Below are positions 1-8,066 of a stretch of 64,000 nt of DNA, in pieces (the stretch's first letter is position 1; each line of letters starts with the position of its first letter). Made by a program: the position numbers and the translations under genes. The notes under the pieces were generated by a model that made no database searches, had not been told where the DNA came from, and saw only the letters and a list, made by a program, of their open reading frames with translations. Location: NCBI RefSeq assembly GCF_009674825.1, contig NZ_WKJH01000001.1, forward strand, positions 124,001 through 188,000. Reading direction: 5' to 3'. Origin of the DNA: Maribacter luteus (GTDB lineage: Bacteria; Bacteroidota; Bacteroidia; Flavobacteriales; Flavobacteriaceae).

Positions 1-2105
1 TCCACTGTATCCAACACCACTTTCAACGCTGCAATATTACTATTGGAGTTCACAGCAGATTCCGATACAGGGCTATAACTACCATGTGCTTCAACCACCG
101 AAACAAAAAGACTGTTTTGAACTTCTTTTCTCCGAATTAGAAAACCTGCTTCTCTTCTAAGGTTAAATTCAGGGTCATTCGCCCCTATTCTAACAAAGCT
201 TAGTTCATCATTTTTCAATGTCGCCGACGTTAAGGTGTAGAAACTCCCTTTATCCAACCAGCTTAATTTGGTGTTTTCCCCTATTGGGTGCCCACTGCCT
301 TCCGACCATAAATGTTGATATCCATTATCTTTCCCTAAAGGCTCAAGTATTTGCGGAACCTCGTATTCAAAATTCGTTTTTAATACTTGCCCCATAAAAT
401 AAAAGGGTAGGTCATATTGATTTACACTATCTGATTTTACTTTGAATATATCAAGCAAGAATGGCTTTTCAAATCCTTCTTCCTTAATAATGGCCATGGT
501 CCTATGCATTTCCGTTCCGGGATAGGCATTTGTTTCCTTAGCACTTACCAATTGTATCTCGGGTTTAGATGCATCAAAAAGGTACAAATCTGGATGATAC
601 TTGCTTCCAATATCAAATTTACCCTGATAGTGGGACTTCCCATTCTGCACCAACGTATTATGGGCAATAGTCTGTTTGGCCCATGTTTTATTTTCCTTTA
701 AATAGTTGCCACCACCTTTTTGTTCAATATTTACAAAACGTGCCAATCCGTAATCCTGCAATACTTCATCCCCCTTTTCATAGAACGAAAAGGACAATTT
801 ATCATAATGACCATGACTTGAACCTTGGGCTGAATATTTAAAAACAAGTTCTAAATCTTCACTTCGTAAAATACCGACACCTCCCTGATTTCCATCCGGA
901 CCATCGGTTAAGTTGATTGATTTTTTGTCGAACGGCTTGGCTTTTCCATTTTTTATACCAAGTGCAACTGCCAAACCAGAATCATCTAACAAGACTTTGT
1001 TTTGTTTTGCCGCAATACTTAACAAGCCTGGATCTTGATTTCCGAAATAATAAGAAATATCAACGGCTGTAACCAAAGCATCATTATAATAAGACATTCC
1101 TTTTTGTCCGTCGTTAAGCGGAAAAAAATCCCCATCTGCATCAGATAAATTCAATAGCGCATTGATCGATTTTAAAAGAACACCATCTTTATATTCAAAA
1201 ATTTTCAATTCAGGTTTTACGTTGTGTAGCCCTTCAGCAAAAATCAAAAATGGATACATGGCATAACGCTGATAATACGGACCTTCATTATAATAGCCAT
1301 CTGGTGAAAAAGGTTCTTCTATATTGGCTAAAAAACCAGCTTTTCCATCTTTATTCAAAAAACCACCATCATCATCTTTTGCTGTTTTGTCCAAATTCAC
1401 ACCTTTGATACCATATAGGGCCCGATCAATCAACTCTTTATCATTCATTACCAAACCAATCATACCAACAGCTGCATTACCCCACGTACTATGGTTATGG
1501 ACTCTTTGGTAAAATTGCGGACTGTCCACTGAAATATGATCTGCAAATGGTCTAAAAAGATTCTTTTCTAGTTTCTTTCTTTCGGCTTTACTTAAATAAT
1601 TATAAATACAATCATAAGCCTGGCTAACATAAACCAACCAATTGGAATCGTTTAGGCATTGCCAAAACAATTTACCCCTGGCGTACGACCTTGTTTTAGG
1701 ATGCAACGGTAATGTTCTATACATTCCTTCATATTGCATTAGCATGTCTTTTACGTACTTAGCATATTTTTCGTCATCCAAAATTTGGTATAAAACACCT
1801 GCTTTTTGCATGACTACCATATTACGCTTGTGTCTTACATGTGTGTAACCACCTGAATAATCCTTTGGGATTGGCGTATCAATGCCAAGAGCTATTTCGG
1901 CATCAACCTCTTCTTTCACTTGTTCCAAGGTTGCGTCAAAAATGGGAATACTACCCAATTCGGCCCTGATTTTTTCTACCCCTGCTTTGGTTAAAATCAG
2001 ATTTGGATGCTCTTGAGCTTGATTAAGAATAGGGCATAGGCTTATTAGTAAGCATGTCACCGATATTAGCACCCTATTTATTCTTTTTATATGCATTCTT
2101 TTCAT
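1..2105 (-). CDS. Alginate lyase family PL17 (exo-type oligoalginate lyase), 3' end cut by window edge
   Basis: The minus strand is open from an ATG at 2105 to base 1 (701 codons, no stop), so this is a partial gene lacking only its C-terminus; PL17 enzymes are usually about 700-750 residues. A signal peptide ends near residue 30 (ISLCPILNQAQ). The alpha/alpha-toroid part carries HNHSTWGN at about 203-210 and YYNEGPYYQRYA at about 271-282, the places where PL17 enzymes hold the Asn/His and Tyr of the active site. A heparinase II/III-like beta-sheet half follows with SSHGHYDKLSFSF. Known role of the family: stepwise release of unsaturated uronate (DEH) from alginate oligomers. It lies 96 bp behind the PL6 lyase on the same strand and probably shares its promoter. 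A second ATG three codons downstream (2096) is possible. Confidence 0.88.
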   Translation of the reverse strand, partial: MKRMHIKRINRVLISVTCLLISLCPILNQAQEHPNLILTKAGVEKIRAELGSIPIFDATLEQVKEEVDAEIALGIDTPIPKDYSGGYTHVRHKRNMVVMQKAGVLYQILDDEKYAKYVKDMLMQYEGMYRTLPLHPKTRSYARGKLFWQCLNDSNWLVYVSQAYDCIYNYLSKAERKKLEKNLFRPFADHISVDSPQFYQRVHNHSTWGNAAVGMIGLVMNDKELIDRALYGIKGVNLDKTAKDDDGGFLNKDGKAGFLANIEEPFSPDGYYNEGPYYQRYAMYPFLIFAEGLHNVKPELKIFEYKDGVLLKSINALLNLSDADGDFFPLNDGQKGMSYYNDALVTAVDISYYFGNQDPGLLSIAAKQNKVLLDDSGLAVALGIKNGKAKPFDKKSINLTDGPDGNQGGVGILRSEDLELVFKYSAQGSSHGHYDKLSFSFYEKGDEVLQDYGLARFVNIEQKGGGNYLKENKTWAKQTIAHNTLVQNGKSHYQGKFDIGSKYHPDLYLFDASKPEIQLVSAKETNAYPGTEMHRTMAIIKEEGFEKPFLLDIFKVKSDSVNQYDLPFYFMGQVLKTNFEYEVPQILEPLGKDNGYQHLWSEGSGHPIGENTKLSWLDKGSFYTLTSATLKNDELSFVRIGANDPEFNLRREAGFLIRRKEVQNSLFVSVVEAHGSYSPVSESAVNSNSNIAALKVVLDTV

Positions 2106-2201
2106 TTACTTTTCATAAGTATTTTACGAACTATTTCTTTTATCCTGCAAACTGTCTCCCGAAAACAAATGAGTTATTCTGACCCTTGTTTTCAATATGG
2201 A

Positions 2202-4523
2202 TCAATACATTAACTTCAACTTCAAATTCTCTTCAACTTTAATCTCACCCGAGTTTGAAATTTTATTATCAGATGCTACATTGTTCTTTGCACCCCATAA
2301 CAAAGCAACCAATTCTACCATGTTATCAGTAAATGTGTTCTTATTGATATTGACATTCACAATCCCCCTATGGTTCAATAAAATCCTATTCTTTTCTTTA
2401 CTTCCACAATTTGTAAAAGTGCTATTGGTGACCAACAGATTACCTCCGATCGTAGATTCATCATACCCACCCCTATAATAATCGATCACATTTTGGTTTA
2501 CGTTGGTGAACGAACAGTTATCAATGGTTAAATACTCGACATTATAATCTCCTTTATCATTTGTCTCCTCTGATAATTCTATTCCATTCTCACAATCGGA
2601 AATACTTGTGTTCTTAAATGTAATTTCTTCTGCAAATGTCTGCTTGTACGCTTTTAAAACATAGTTAAAGTTGTTAATATCACAACCTGAAACCGTTAAT
2701 CCGAAGTGATTTGACATATTTTCCTTTAAGTTGGAAAAAGCTTGTTGTTTACCGTTCCCTGTAAGCGACACATTCTTAATATGTAAGATTCCGTAAGGAT
2801 TCAATTCGAACACAGGAGTATTGTCCGCTCCCGTAAATATGATTTCCGCTTTTTCGTTTTCCTTTGATTGGATCGTTATGGTTTTATTGATTATTATCGA
2901 TTTTGACACATTATATTGTCCCGGACCCAAAGAGATAATGTCCCCTGCTTTGGCAGCAGCTATTTTTTCTTCTAATTCTCCCTTAGCAGAAGTAACTGCA
3001 ATAACACTAGGCTCTTGGGCTTCAATACTATTAGAAAACCAATCAGCCCCGTATTTAGTTTTGTCCAAAATGTTAGGATCTTTAAATTCTCCTTGAACCG
3101 TTGCCCCGATCGAGTTCTTGTCCTCTCTTGAATTTCCAAACAGATCATTTGTTATTTTATCAAACCCAAAACCTTGATAAATATCAAATTCTCTTGATAA
3201 TTCAGGTAAATAAATATACTCACCAACTTTCGTCAATTCAAATTCAGTTGCCTTGATTCTTGTAGTATCACCAAAATCAACTCCTTGGTTATTGATAATG
3301 TTATTTTTGAATTTTACCCCATCAGCCTTGTCATGCTCAATAATTACATTTTTATCCCCTATTTTATTGTAAATGATATTATTGGCAACCTCTGTTCTAA
3401 GTGCCCTTGCAGAACGTATTTCCGATTTGGGAAGCACATCAGCCTGCGCTATATTCGTTCCCACTCCAAATTGCCATGGCGATTTACAATCAACATAGGT
3501 GTTATATGCTACTACAACATCAGTAACTTGATTATATCTATTTAATGGCGATTTTGGAATTCCGTTCATAACCGCTAAAGGACTCCTGAAGTTTTCACCG
3601 ATAATATTATAGAAATAATTATTGATAACCCAATGCCCTGTATTTACAAGTCGTATTCCCCCAAAGTTTTTGTTTACACCATCACCGATGAAATAATTAC
3701 CATCAATAACAGCGTAATTACCATGACGTGTTACGACAGAACCCTCACTTTTGTAGAATACATTGTTTCTAATCTCATTAAAGTTGGTTTTACTTGAAAT
3801 AATTTCAACTTCCCCATTACACTCTTCAAATAAATTATTGGCTATGGTCGTATTACTTGGCGACATAGAGGTAAAACTACTACCTAATTGAATAGTTTCG
3901 CCTCTGGCACCACCTTTTCTAGGTCTTGGCCCAAAATGGTTATTCACGATTTGATGATAATTCCTTATGCTTTGGTTTCCTTTTAAATCTACCCTGACCG
4001 TTGGGCCACCATTGGTTTTACCTGCAAGATAACAATGATCCATTGTATTATGTGTACCATAAAACTGAACCCAAAGATCATCCTTATCACGCTGTAACTG
4101 GTTGTAATCCAGAATTACACAATTAGTAACCCTAGAGTGGTTGGCTACTTTTTCTTCACTTGTTCTAAATGCAATTACATTACCGGTCGGTGTATGGCCA
4201 TTTCTAAAAAACAAGCCTTTAACGACCAAATAATTTCCGGAAATTTCCAAATTGGAAACACCTTCAATAAATACTTTACCTGGAGTTTCTGCCTTTATAG
4301 TAATCGGTTTGTCTTTGGCTCCTTCTCCTATAAATTTTAATTGAACATCTTTCCAGACGCCATTGGCCAGTACTATTTCAGTTCCAGGTTCGGCTTCTAG
4401 AACAGCTTTATCAAATTCCGCAAGGTTATGGACCAAAACATCGGTCACCGCTCTTTCCGAGCATGAAATTGTCAAGACTAAAATTAGTAAGGGAAAAACC
4501 TGTTTGAGGATATTGAAGTTCAT
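2202..4523 (-). CDS. Alginate lyase family PL6, two-domain beta-helix lipoprotein
   Basis: This 773-residue protein begins with a lipoprotein-type signal ending LVLTISC (Cys21), so it is probably anchored to a membrane. Residues about 30-400 form a chondroitinase-B-like parallel beta-helix. The two catalytic residues of the family are visible: Lys245 in EIISSK and Arg266 in TRHGN, 21 residues apart as in chondroitinase B (Lys250/Arg271). A second beta-helix region, about 510-773, resembles the C-terminal domain of two-domain PL6 enzymes such as AlyGC, and the length agrees with them. Family role: cutting alginate by beta-elimination. The PL17 gene follows after 96 bp, so the pair could convert polymer or oligomer to monomer. 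Dermatan sulfate as substrate is less likely beside a PL17 gene. The start is set by the promoter and operators just upstream. Confidence 0.9.
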   Translation of the reverse strand: MNFNILKQVFPLLILVLTISCSERAVTDVLVHNLAEFDKAVLEAEPGTEIVLANGVWKDVQLKFIGEGAKDKPITIKAETPGKVFIEGVSNLEISGNYLVVKGLFFRNGHTPTGNVIAFRTSEEKVANHSRVTNCVILDYNQLQRDKDDLWVQFYGTHNTMDHCYLAGKTNGGPTVRVDLKGNQSIRNYHQIVNNHFGPRPRKGGARGETIQLGSSFTSMSPSNTTIANNLFEECNGEVEIISSKTNFNEIRNNVFYKSEGSVVTRHGNYAVIDGNYFIGDGVNKNFGGIRLVNTGHWVINNYFYNIIGENFRSPLAVMNGIPKSPLNRYNQVTDVVVAYNTYVDCKSPWQFGVGTNIAQADVLPKSEIRSARALRTEVANNIIYNKIGDKNVIIEHDKADGVKFKNNIINNQGVDFGDTTRIKATEFELTKVGEYIYLPELSREFDIYQGFGFDKITNDLFGNSREDKNSIGATVQGEFKDPNILDKTKYGADWFSNSIEAQEPSVIAVTSAKGELEEKIAAAKAGDIISLGPGQYNVSKSIIINKTITIQSKENEKAEIIFTGADNTPVFELNPYGILHIKNVSLTGNGKQQAFSNLKENMSNHFGLTVSGCDINNFNYVLKAYKQTFAEEITFKNTSISDCENGIELSEETNDKGDYNVEYLTIDNCSFTNVNQNVIDYYRGGYDESTIGGNLLVTNSTFTNCGSKEKNRILLNHRGIVNVNINKNTFTDNMVELVALLWGAKNNVASDNKISNSGEIKVEENLKLKLMY

Positions 4524-4538
4524 TGGAATAGATTAAAT

Positions 4539-4561
4539 TGGTTAACCAGTTTGGTTTACCA
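4539..4561. promoter_or_regulatory. Pair of TGGTTWACCA operator-like palindromes
   Basis: TGGTTAACCA (4539-4548) is a perfect 10-bp palindrome, and TGGTTTACCA (4552-4561) is the same sequence with one changed base. Their starts are 13 bp apart. They lie 16 to 38 bp before the PL6 start codon, at and just downstream of the -7 box, the usual place for repressor binding. The TGGT-N2-ACCA form recalls FadR-type GntR sites. That family assignment is inference, and no such regulator is in the window. Confidence 0.65.
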
Positions 4562-4590
4562 AATATATGTATATTTGTGGAGCTAACAAA
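4560..4590 (-). promoter_or_regulatory. Bacteroidota-type promoter of the PL6-PL17 operon
   Basis: Reading the minus strand, TTTG (4590-4587) is followed after exactly 19 bp by TATATTTG (4567-4560). This matches the Bacteroidota consensus TTTG-N19-21-TAnnTTTG without a mismatch. The -7 box lies about 37 bp before the PL6 start codon and runs into the distal TGGTTTACCA palindrome. Confidence 0.75.
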
Positions 4591-4810
4591 TTTTTAGCCT
4601 ATAATTCCTAATCCAATAATTTTAAATACGACATTATATTAAAATGGAAACACCCTCTTAAATGAGACTATCAATTACCATTATGAATATTCCATTTCCA
4701 AAGCATTTCAAGTAAAACAGGTAACCTTAAAAATAAGGAAGTTCATCACCAAGATAGCATAATTTAGAAGGAAGACGACATACACAAAGTACAACCTAAA
4801 ACCGGAACTT

Positions 4811-5776
4811 ATGAAACGCACTAGAAGACAATTCCTTAAACAATCAACTCTTGCAGGTTCTGCCATGATACTTCCTTTATCAGGGATTGCCGGCCATTTA
4901 ATTGAAAAACCTAAAATTAATGAAGCCGGACCAAACATATTCTTGTTTTCGAAACACCTTCAATTTTTGGACTACGATGCCATGTCGGCAGCAACCGCTG
5001 AGATGGGTTTTAATGGGGTTGACTTAACAGTAAGGCCAAATGGCCATGTATCCCCGGAAAAAGTGATCGATGATCTGCCAAAAGCTGTAGAGGCGATGAA
5101 AAAGAACAATTTACTTCCAGTAATGATGACCACGAATGTTCTTGATGCCCGTAACAAAGAGACCTCATCTGTTTTAAAAACAGCTGGCGCTTTAGGTTTC
5201 TCCCACTACCGTACAGGATGGCTTTCATATCCTGAAGATAGATCTATTGATGAAAGCCAAGCCATATACGCCCAACAATTTAAAGAATTGGAGATTATTA
5301 ATAAAAAATATGGTTTAGTAGGATGTTATCAAAACCATGCCGGCAATCATGTGGGAGCACCAATTTGGGACCTACCTCCTATCCTAGGCCAAACACAAAA
5401 CGAACACATGGGTTGCCAATACGATATAAGACACGCTATGGTAGAAGGCGGAAACTGTTGGGAACTTGGATTAAGGCGCATACAACCTTATATAAAATCC
5501 ATCGTAATCAAGGATTTTAAATGGGGTAAAGTGAACGGAAAATGGCAACCCGTAAACACTCCTCTCGGAGAAGGGATGGTTGATTTTGAACACTATTTCA
5601 CATTACTGAAAAAGTATAACATCAACGTACCGATTTCCCTGCATTTGGAATATGACCTTGGCGGTGCCCAACGTGGAGCATCCAAAATATCGATTCCCCA
5701 GAAAGAGGTCTTTAAGCAGATGAAAAAAGATTTAACCTATTTAAAAGAAACGTGGCAAAAAGTAAATCAACAATAA
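4811..5776 (+). CDS. Sugar phosphate isomerase/epimerase-like TIM-barrel protein with Tat signal
   Basis: The 321-residue protein starts with a twin-arginine signal (RRQFLKQSTLAGSA), so it is probably exported folded. The rest looks like the xylose isomerase-like TIM-barrel (AP endonuclease 2) family: the metal-site type segments are QNHAG at about 176-180, QYDIRHA near 200, VIKDFKWG near 235 and SLHLEYD near 276. Family members are isomerases, epimerases or dehydratases of sugars and polyols, and the substrate cannot be read from sequence. It is transcribed away from the alginate lyases, and the RraA-family gene follows after 18 bp, so the two probably form an operon. An exported isomerase beside polysaccharide lyases suggests action on a periplasmic sugar, but this is inference. 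No clear promoter was found in the 287 bp upstream beyond the lyase control region. Confidence 0.75.
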   Translation: MKRTRRQFLKQSTLAGSAMILPLSGIAGHLIEKPKINEAGPNIFLFSKHLQFLDYDAMSAATAEMGFNGVDLTVRPNGHVSPEKVIDDLPKAVEAMKKNNLLPVMMTTNVLDARNKETSSVLKTAGALGFSHYRTGWLSYPEDRSIDESQAIYAQQFKELEIINKKYGLVGCYQNHAGNHVGAPIWDLPPILGQTQNEHMGCQYDIRHAMVEGGNCWELGLRRIQPYIKSIVIKDFKWGKVNGKWQPVNTPLGEGMVDFEHYFTLLKKYNINVPISLHLEYDLGGAQRGASKISIPQKEVFKQMKKDLTYLKETWQKVNQQ

Positions 5777-5794
5777 ACTTTCTAACATCAAATC

Positions 5795-6520
5795 ATGGCC
5801 CGAGCATTAAAATCTACCAAGGAAAAACTAAAAACAGTCAGTACGGCAACTATTGCGACTTGTCTTTTTAAACGAGGATTGAAAAATCAATTCATACAAG
5901 ATGTCAAACCTTTAAAATTGAACAAACCTACGATGGTCGGTGAGGCATATACATTAAGGTATATTCCTGCCAGGGAAGACCTAAACCCAATAGAAATATT
6001 CAGGGATCCCAAACACCTTCAAAGAATAGCGGTTGAAGAATGCCCCATAGGTGCGGTTTTGGTCATCGACAGTAGAAAAGATGCTCGGGCAGCATCGGCT
6101 GGTTCAATTTTAGCCACCAGGTTGATGGTTAGAGGTGCAGCCGGCCTCGTTACCGATGGCGGGTTCCGTGATTCTGCTGAAATCGCCGATTTGGATTTAC
6201 CTTCTTACCATAATCGCCCCTCAGCTCCCACCAACTTAACCTTGCACCAAGCGATAGCTATCAACGAGCCTATAGGTTGTGGGGATGTTGCCGTATTTCC
6301 TGGTGATATTTTAGTTGGGGATGACGATGGGGTAATGGTGATTCCAGCCAACATTGCCGATGAAGTTGCGGATGAATGTGTTCACATGACCTTGTATGAA
6401 GAATTCGTAATGGAACAAGTAAATAATGGTCATGCGGTCATAGGCCTTTATCCCCTTGTTGACGAAAACATTAAAAAAGAGTTTGAGCTATGGAAGAATA
6501 TGAAGACTGACAATCATTAA
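5795..6520 (+). CDS. RraA family protein (HMG/CHA aldolase-like fold)
   Basis: The 241-residue protein has the RraA/MenG-like fold of COG0684. The signature block RGAAGLVTDGGFRD (about 111-124) contains the conserved Arg and the DGGxRD residues that bind Mg and pyruvate/oxaloacetate in class II HMG/CHA aldolases, so an aldolase or decarboxylase activity is possible. It lacks a signal peptide, unlike the preceding TIM-barrel gene. RraA homologues also occur as RNase E inhibitors in Proteobacteria, which is an unlikely role in this operon. A strong terminator follows. The combination of TIM-barrel isomerase and RraA aldolase hints at a short catabolic step on a sugar acid, but the pathway is not recognised. 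Confidence 0.75.
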   Translation: MARALKSTKEKLKTVSTATIATCLFKRGLKNQFIQDVKPLKLNKPTMVGEAYTLRYIPAREDLNPIEIFRDPKHLQRIAVEECPIGAVLVIDSRKDARAASAGSILATRLMVRGAAGLVTDGGFRDSAEIADLDLPSYHNRPSAPTNLTLHQAIAINEPIGCGDVAVFPGDILVGDDDGVMVIPANIADEVADECVHMTLYEEFVMEQVNNGHAVIGLYPLVDENIKKEFELWKNMKTDNH

Positions 6521-6546
6521 TATACTACCATAATAATTTGAATTTT

Positions 6547-6587
6547 AATAAGGGGCGAAATGATGAATTTCGCCCCTTATTTTTTTA
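6547..6587 (+). terminator. Rho-independent terminator after the RraA-family gene
   Basis: AATAAGGGGCGAAAT, a GATG loop, then AATTTCGCCCCTTATT and a run of T. The arms pair over about 15 bp, and the hairpin begins 27 bp after the stop codon. It separates this operon from the rnf operon. Confidence 0.9.
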
Positions 6588-6647
6588 AGAAAAACTCTTT
6601 AGAATCATTCTAAAGAACTAAAAACCACCCGTTCATGCAGTAAATCC

Positions 6648-6659
6648 TGACATATGTCA
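6648..6659. promoter_or_regulatory. TGACATATGTCA palindrome upstream of rseC-rnf
   Basis: A perfect 12-bp palindrome of the TGAC-N4-GTCA type lies 67 bp before the likely rseC start. Crp/Fnr-family regulators bind sites of this layout (TTGAC-N4-GTCAA and related), so redox or oxygen control of rnf is possible. A further half-site-like TGAC follows at about 6664. The link to a regulator is inference. Confidence 0.45.
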
Positions 6660-6725
6660 TGTTCTGACCTAACCATTAAACTTAACTTTATAACCTCTAA
6701 AAATGAGATAAACAACCATTTGAAA

Positions 6726-7154
6726 ATGGAATCGAACCTATCAAGTAAAGATGTATACACACACTCCGGTGTTGTTTCCAAAAAAAACAATGGTTCACTG
6801 GTTGTTTCTTTAGATGAAAACGTTCATTGTGAATCTTGTCGGGCCAAAAGTACTTGTGGCATTTCAGAATCCGGTTCCAAAGAAGTAGAAATAAGCACTC
6901 CAAACGAAACTTTCAATATAAACGAGCATGTAAATGTTGTCCTAAGGAAAGGATTGGGTCTAAAAGCTGTTTTCTGGGCTTATATTTTCCCTTTTCTACT
7001 CATGGTATTCACTTTAGGGGTTTCATCATTATTCCTAAAAGAATGGATGGCAGGTGTATTATCCCTATTGATTTTGATTCCTTATTACCTAGCACTCTAT
7101 GCCTTAAGGAACGTCTTTAAAAAAACATTTAAAATTTCTGTCGTAAAAATATAG
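6726..7154 (+). CDS. rseC: RseC/MucC family membrane protein
   Basis: The 142-residue protein from Met at 6726 has an N-terminal cytosolic part with a cysteine cluster (CESCRAKSTC, two CxxC-like pairs), then two hydrophobic segments (about 75-95 and 100-120). This is the layout of RseC/MucC, whose genes accompany rnf genes and which takes part in the SoxR-reducing system in E. coli. It lies 6 bp upstream of rnfB and opens the rnf operon. An in-frame ATG at 6654 exists, but it sits inside the TGACATATGTCA palindrome and would add 24 residues without homology, so the later start is preferred. Its function in Bacteroidota is not known; assembly or electron supply to an iron-sulfur target is the usual guess. 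Confidence 0.8.
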   Translation: MESNLSSKDVYTHSGVVSKKNNGSLVVSLDENVHCESCRAKSTCGISESGSKEVEISTPNETFNINEHVNVVLRKGLGLKAVFWAYIFPFLLMVFTLGVSSLFLKEWMAGVLSLLILIPYYLALYALRNVFKKTFKISVVKI

Positions 7155-7160
7155 CCAATA

Positions 7161-8066
7161 ATGAACGAATCTATATTAAATAGTGTCCTTTTACTAGTTT
7201 CTTTAGGAGCTGTCACGGCCTTGGTCCTGTATGTAGTCTCAAAAAAATTCTATGTATACGAGGATCCGTTGATTGCAGAGGTGGAAGACCTTTTGCCAGG
7301 GGCCAATTGCGCTGGCTGTGGTTCCCCTGGATGCAAATCATTTGCCGAAAAACTGGTAGGAACTGAAGATATATCGGATTTATTTTGCCCTGTAGGAGGA
7401 AATGATACCATGAAATTGGTAGCTGAAGCCTTAGGCAAGGAAGTCGCTGAAAAAGACCCAACGGTCGCCGTAGTCCGCTGTCAAGGATCCTGTGAGGTTC
7501 GGCCAAAAACAACCGAATACCAAGGACCGAAATCCTGCGCCATATCGGCCATGATCTATAGTGGTGAAACTGATTGCCAATACGGTTGTCTTGGTGATGG
7601 GGACTGCGTAACAGCCTGTAAGTTCGATGCCATGTTCATGGATGAAACTACCGGACTCCCCATTGTGATAACCGACAAATGTACATCTTGTGGTATGTGT
7701 GTTGAAGCTTGTCCGCGTGACATTATCGAGATGCGACCAAAAAACAAGAGGGACTTAAAAGTTTATGTAGGCTGTTTAAATGAGGAAAAAGGTGGTATTG
7801 CCAAAAAAGCCTGTTCCGTGGCCTGTATAGGATGTTCAAAATGCGAGGATGTTTGTCCAAAAGATGCCATTACAATGGTAAACAACTTGGCCTATATAGA
7901 TCCCGAATATTGTACATTATGTAGAAAATGTGTTCCTGTATGTCCTACGCACTCCATTATTGAAACAAACTTCCCTCCACCAAAAGTAAAAAAGGTAGTG
8001 GAGAAAAAGGTAGAAGCTGACCCCTCAGGCGAAGTTAAATCGGTAAACCTTGTAAAAGATGCTTAA
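7161..8066 (+). CDS. rnfB: Rnf complex iron-sulfur subunit RnfB
   Basis: RnfB is the electron-entry subunit of the Rnf complex, which couples ferredoxin oxidation and NAD+ reduction to Na+ or H+ transport. The 301-residue protein has one N-terminal membrane anchor (about 4-25), then the RnfB-type cluster motif CAGCGSPGC with a further Cys in FCPVGG. A long cysteine-rich tail carries ferredoxin motifs CTSCGMCVEACP, CIGCSKCEDVCP and CTLCRKCVPVCP plus extra cysteines (CQYGC, CVTAC). The tail is longer than in E. coli RnfB (about 190 residues) and resembles the multi-cluster RnfB of anaerobes. It overlaps rnfC by 8 bp, which supports translational coupling. Confidence 0.95.
   Translation: MNESILNSVLLLVSLGAVTALVLYVVSKKFYVYEDPLIAEVEDLLPGANCAGCGSPGCKSFAEKLVGTEDISDLFCPVGGNDTMKLVAEALGKEVAEKDPTVAVVRCQGSCEVRPKTTEYQGPKSCAISAMIYSGETDCQYGCLGDGDCVTACKFDAMFMDETTGLPIVITDKCTSCGMCVEACPRDIIEMRPKNKRDLKVYVGCLNEEKGGIAKKACSVACIGCSKCEDVCPKDAITMVNNLAYIDPEYCTLCRKCVPVCPTHSIIETNFPPPKVKKVVEKKVEADPSGEVKSVNLVKDA

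Noticed and set aside
6654-6725. Upstream in-frame start for the RseC-like gene
   Set aside because: The ATG lies inside the TGACATATGTCA palindrome and the added 24 residues do not fit the family.
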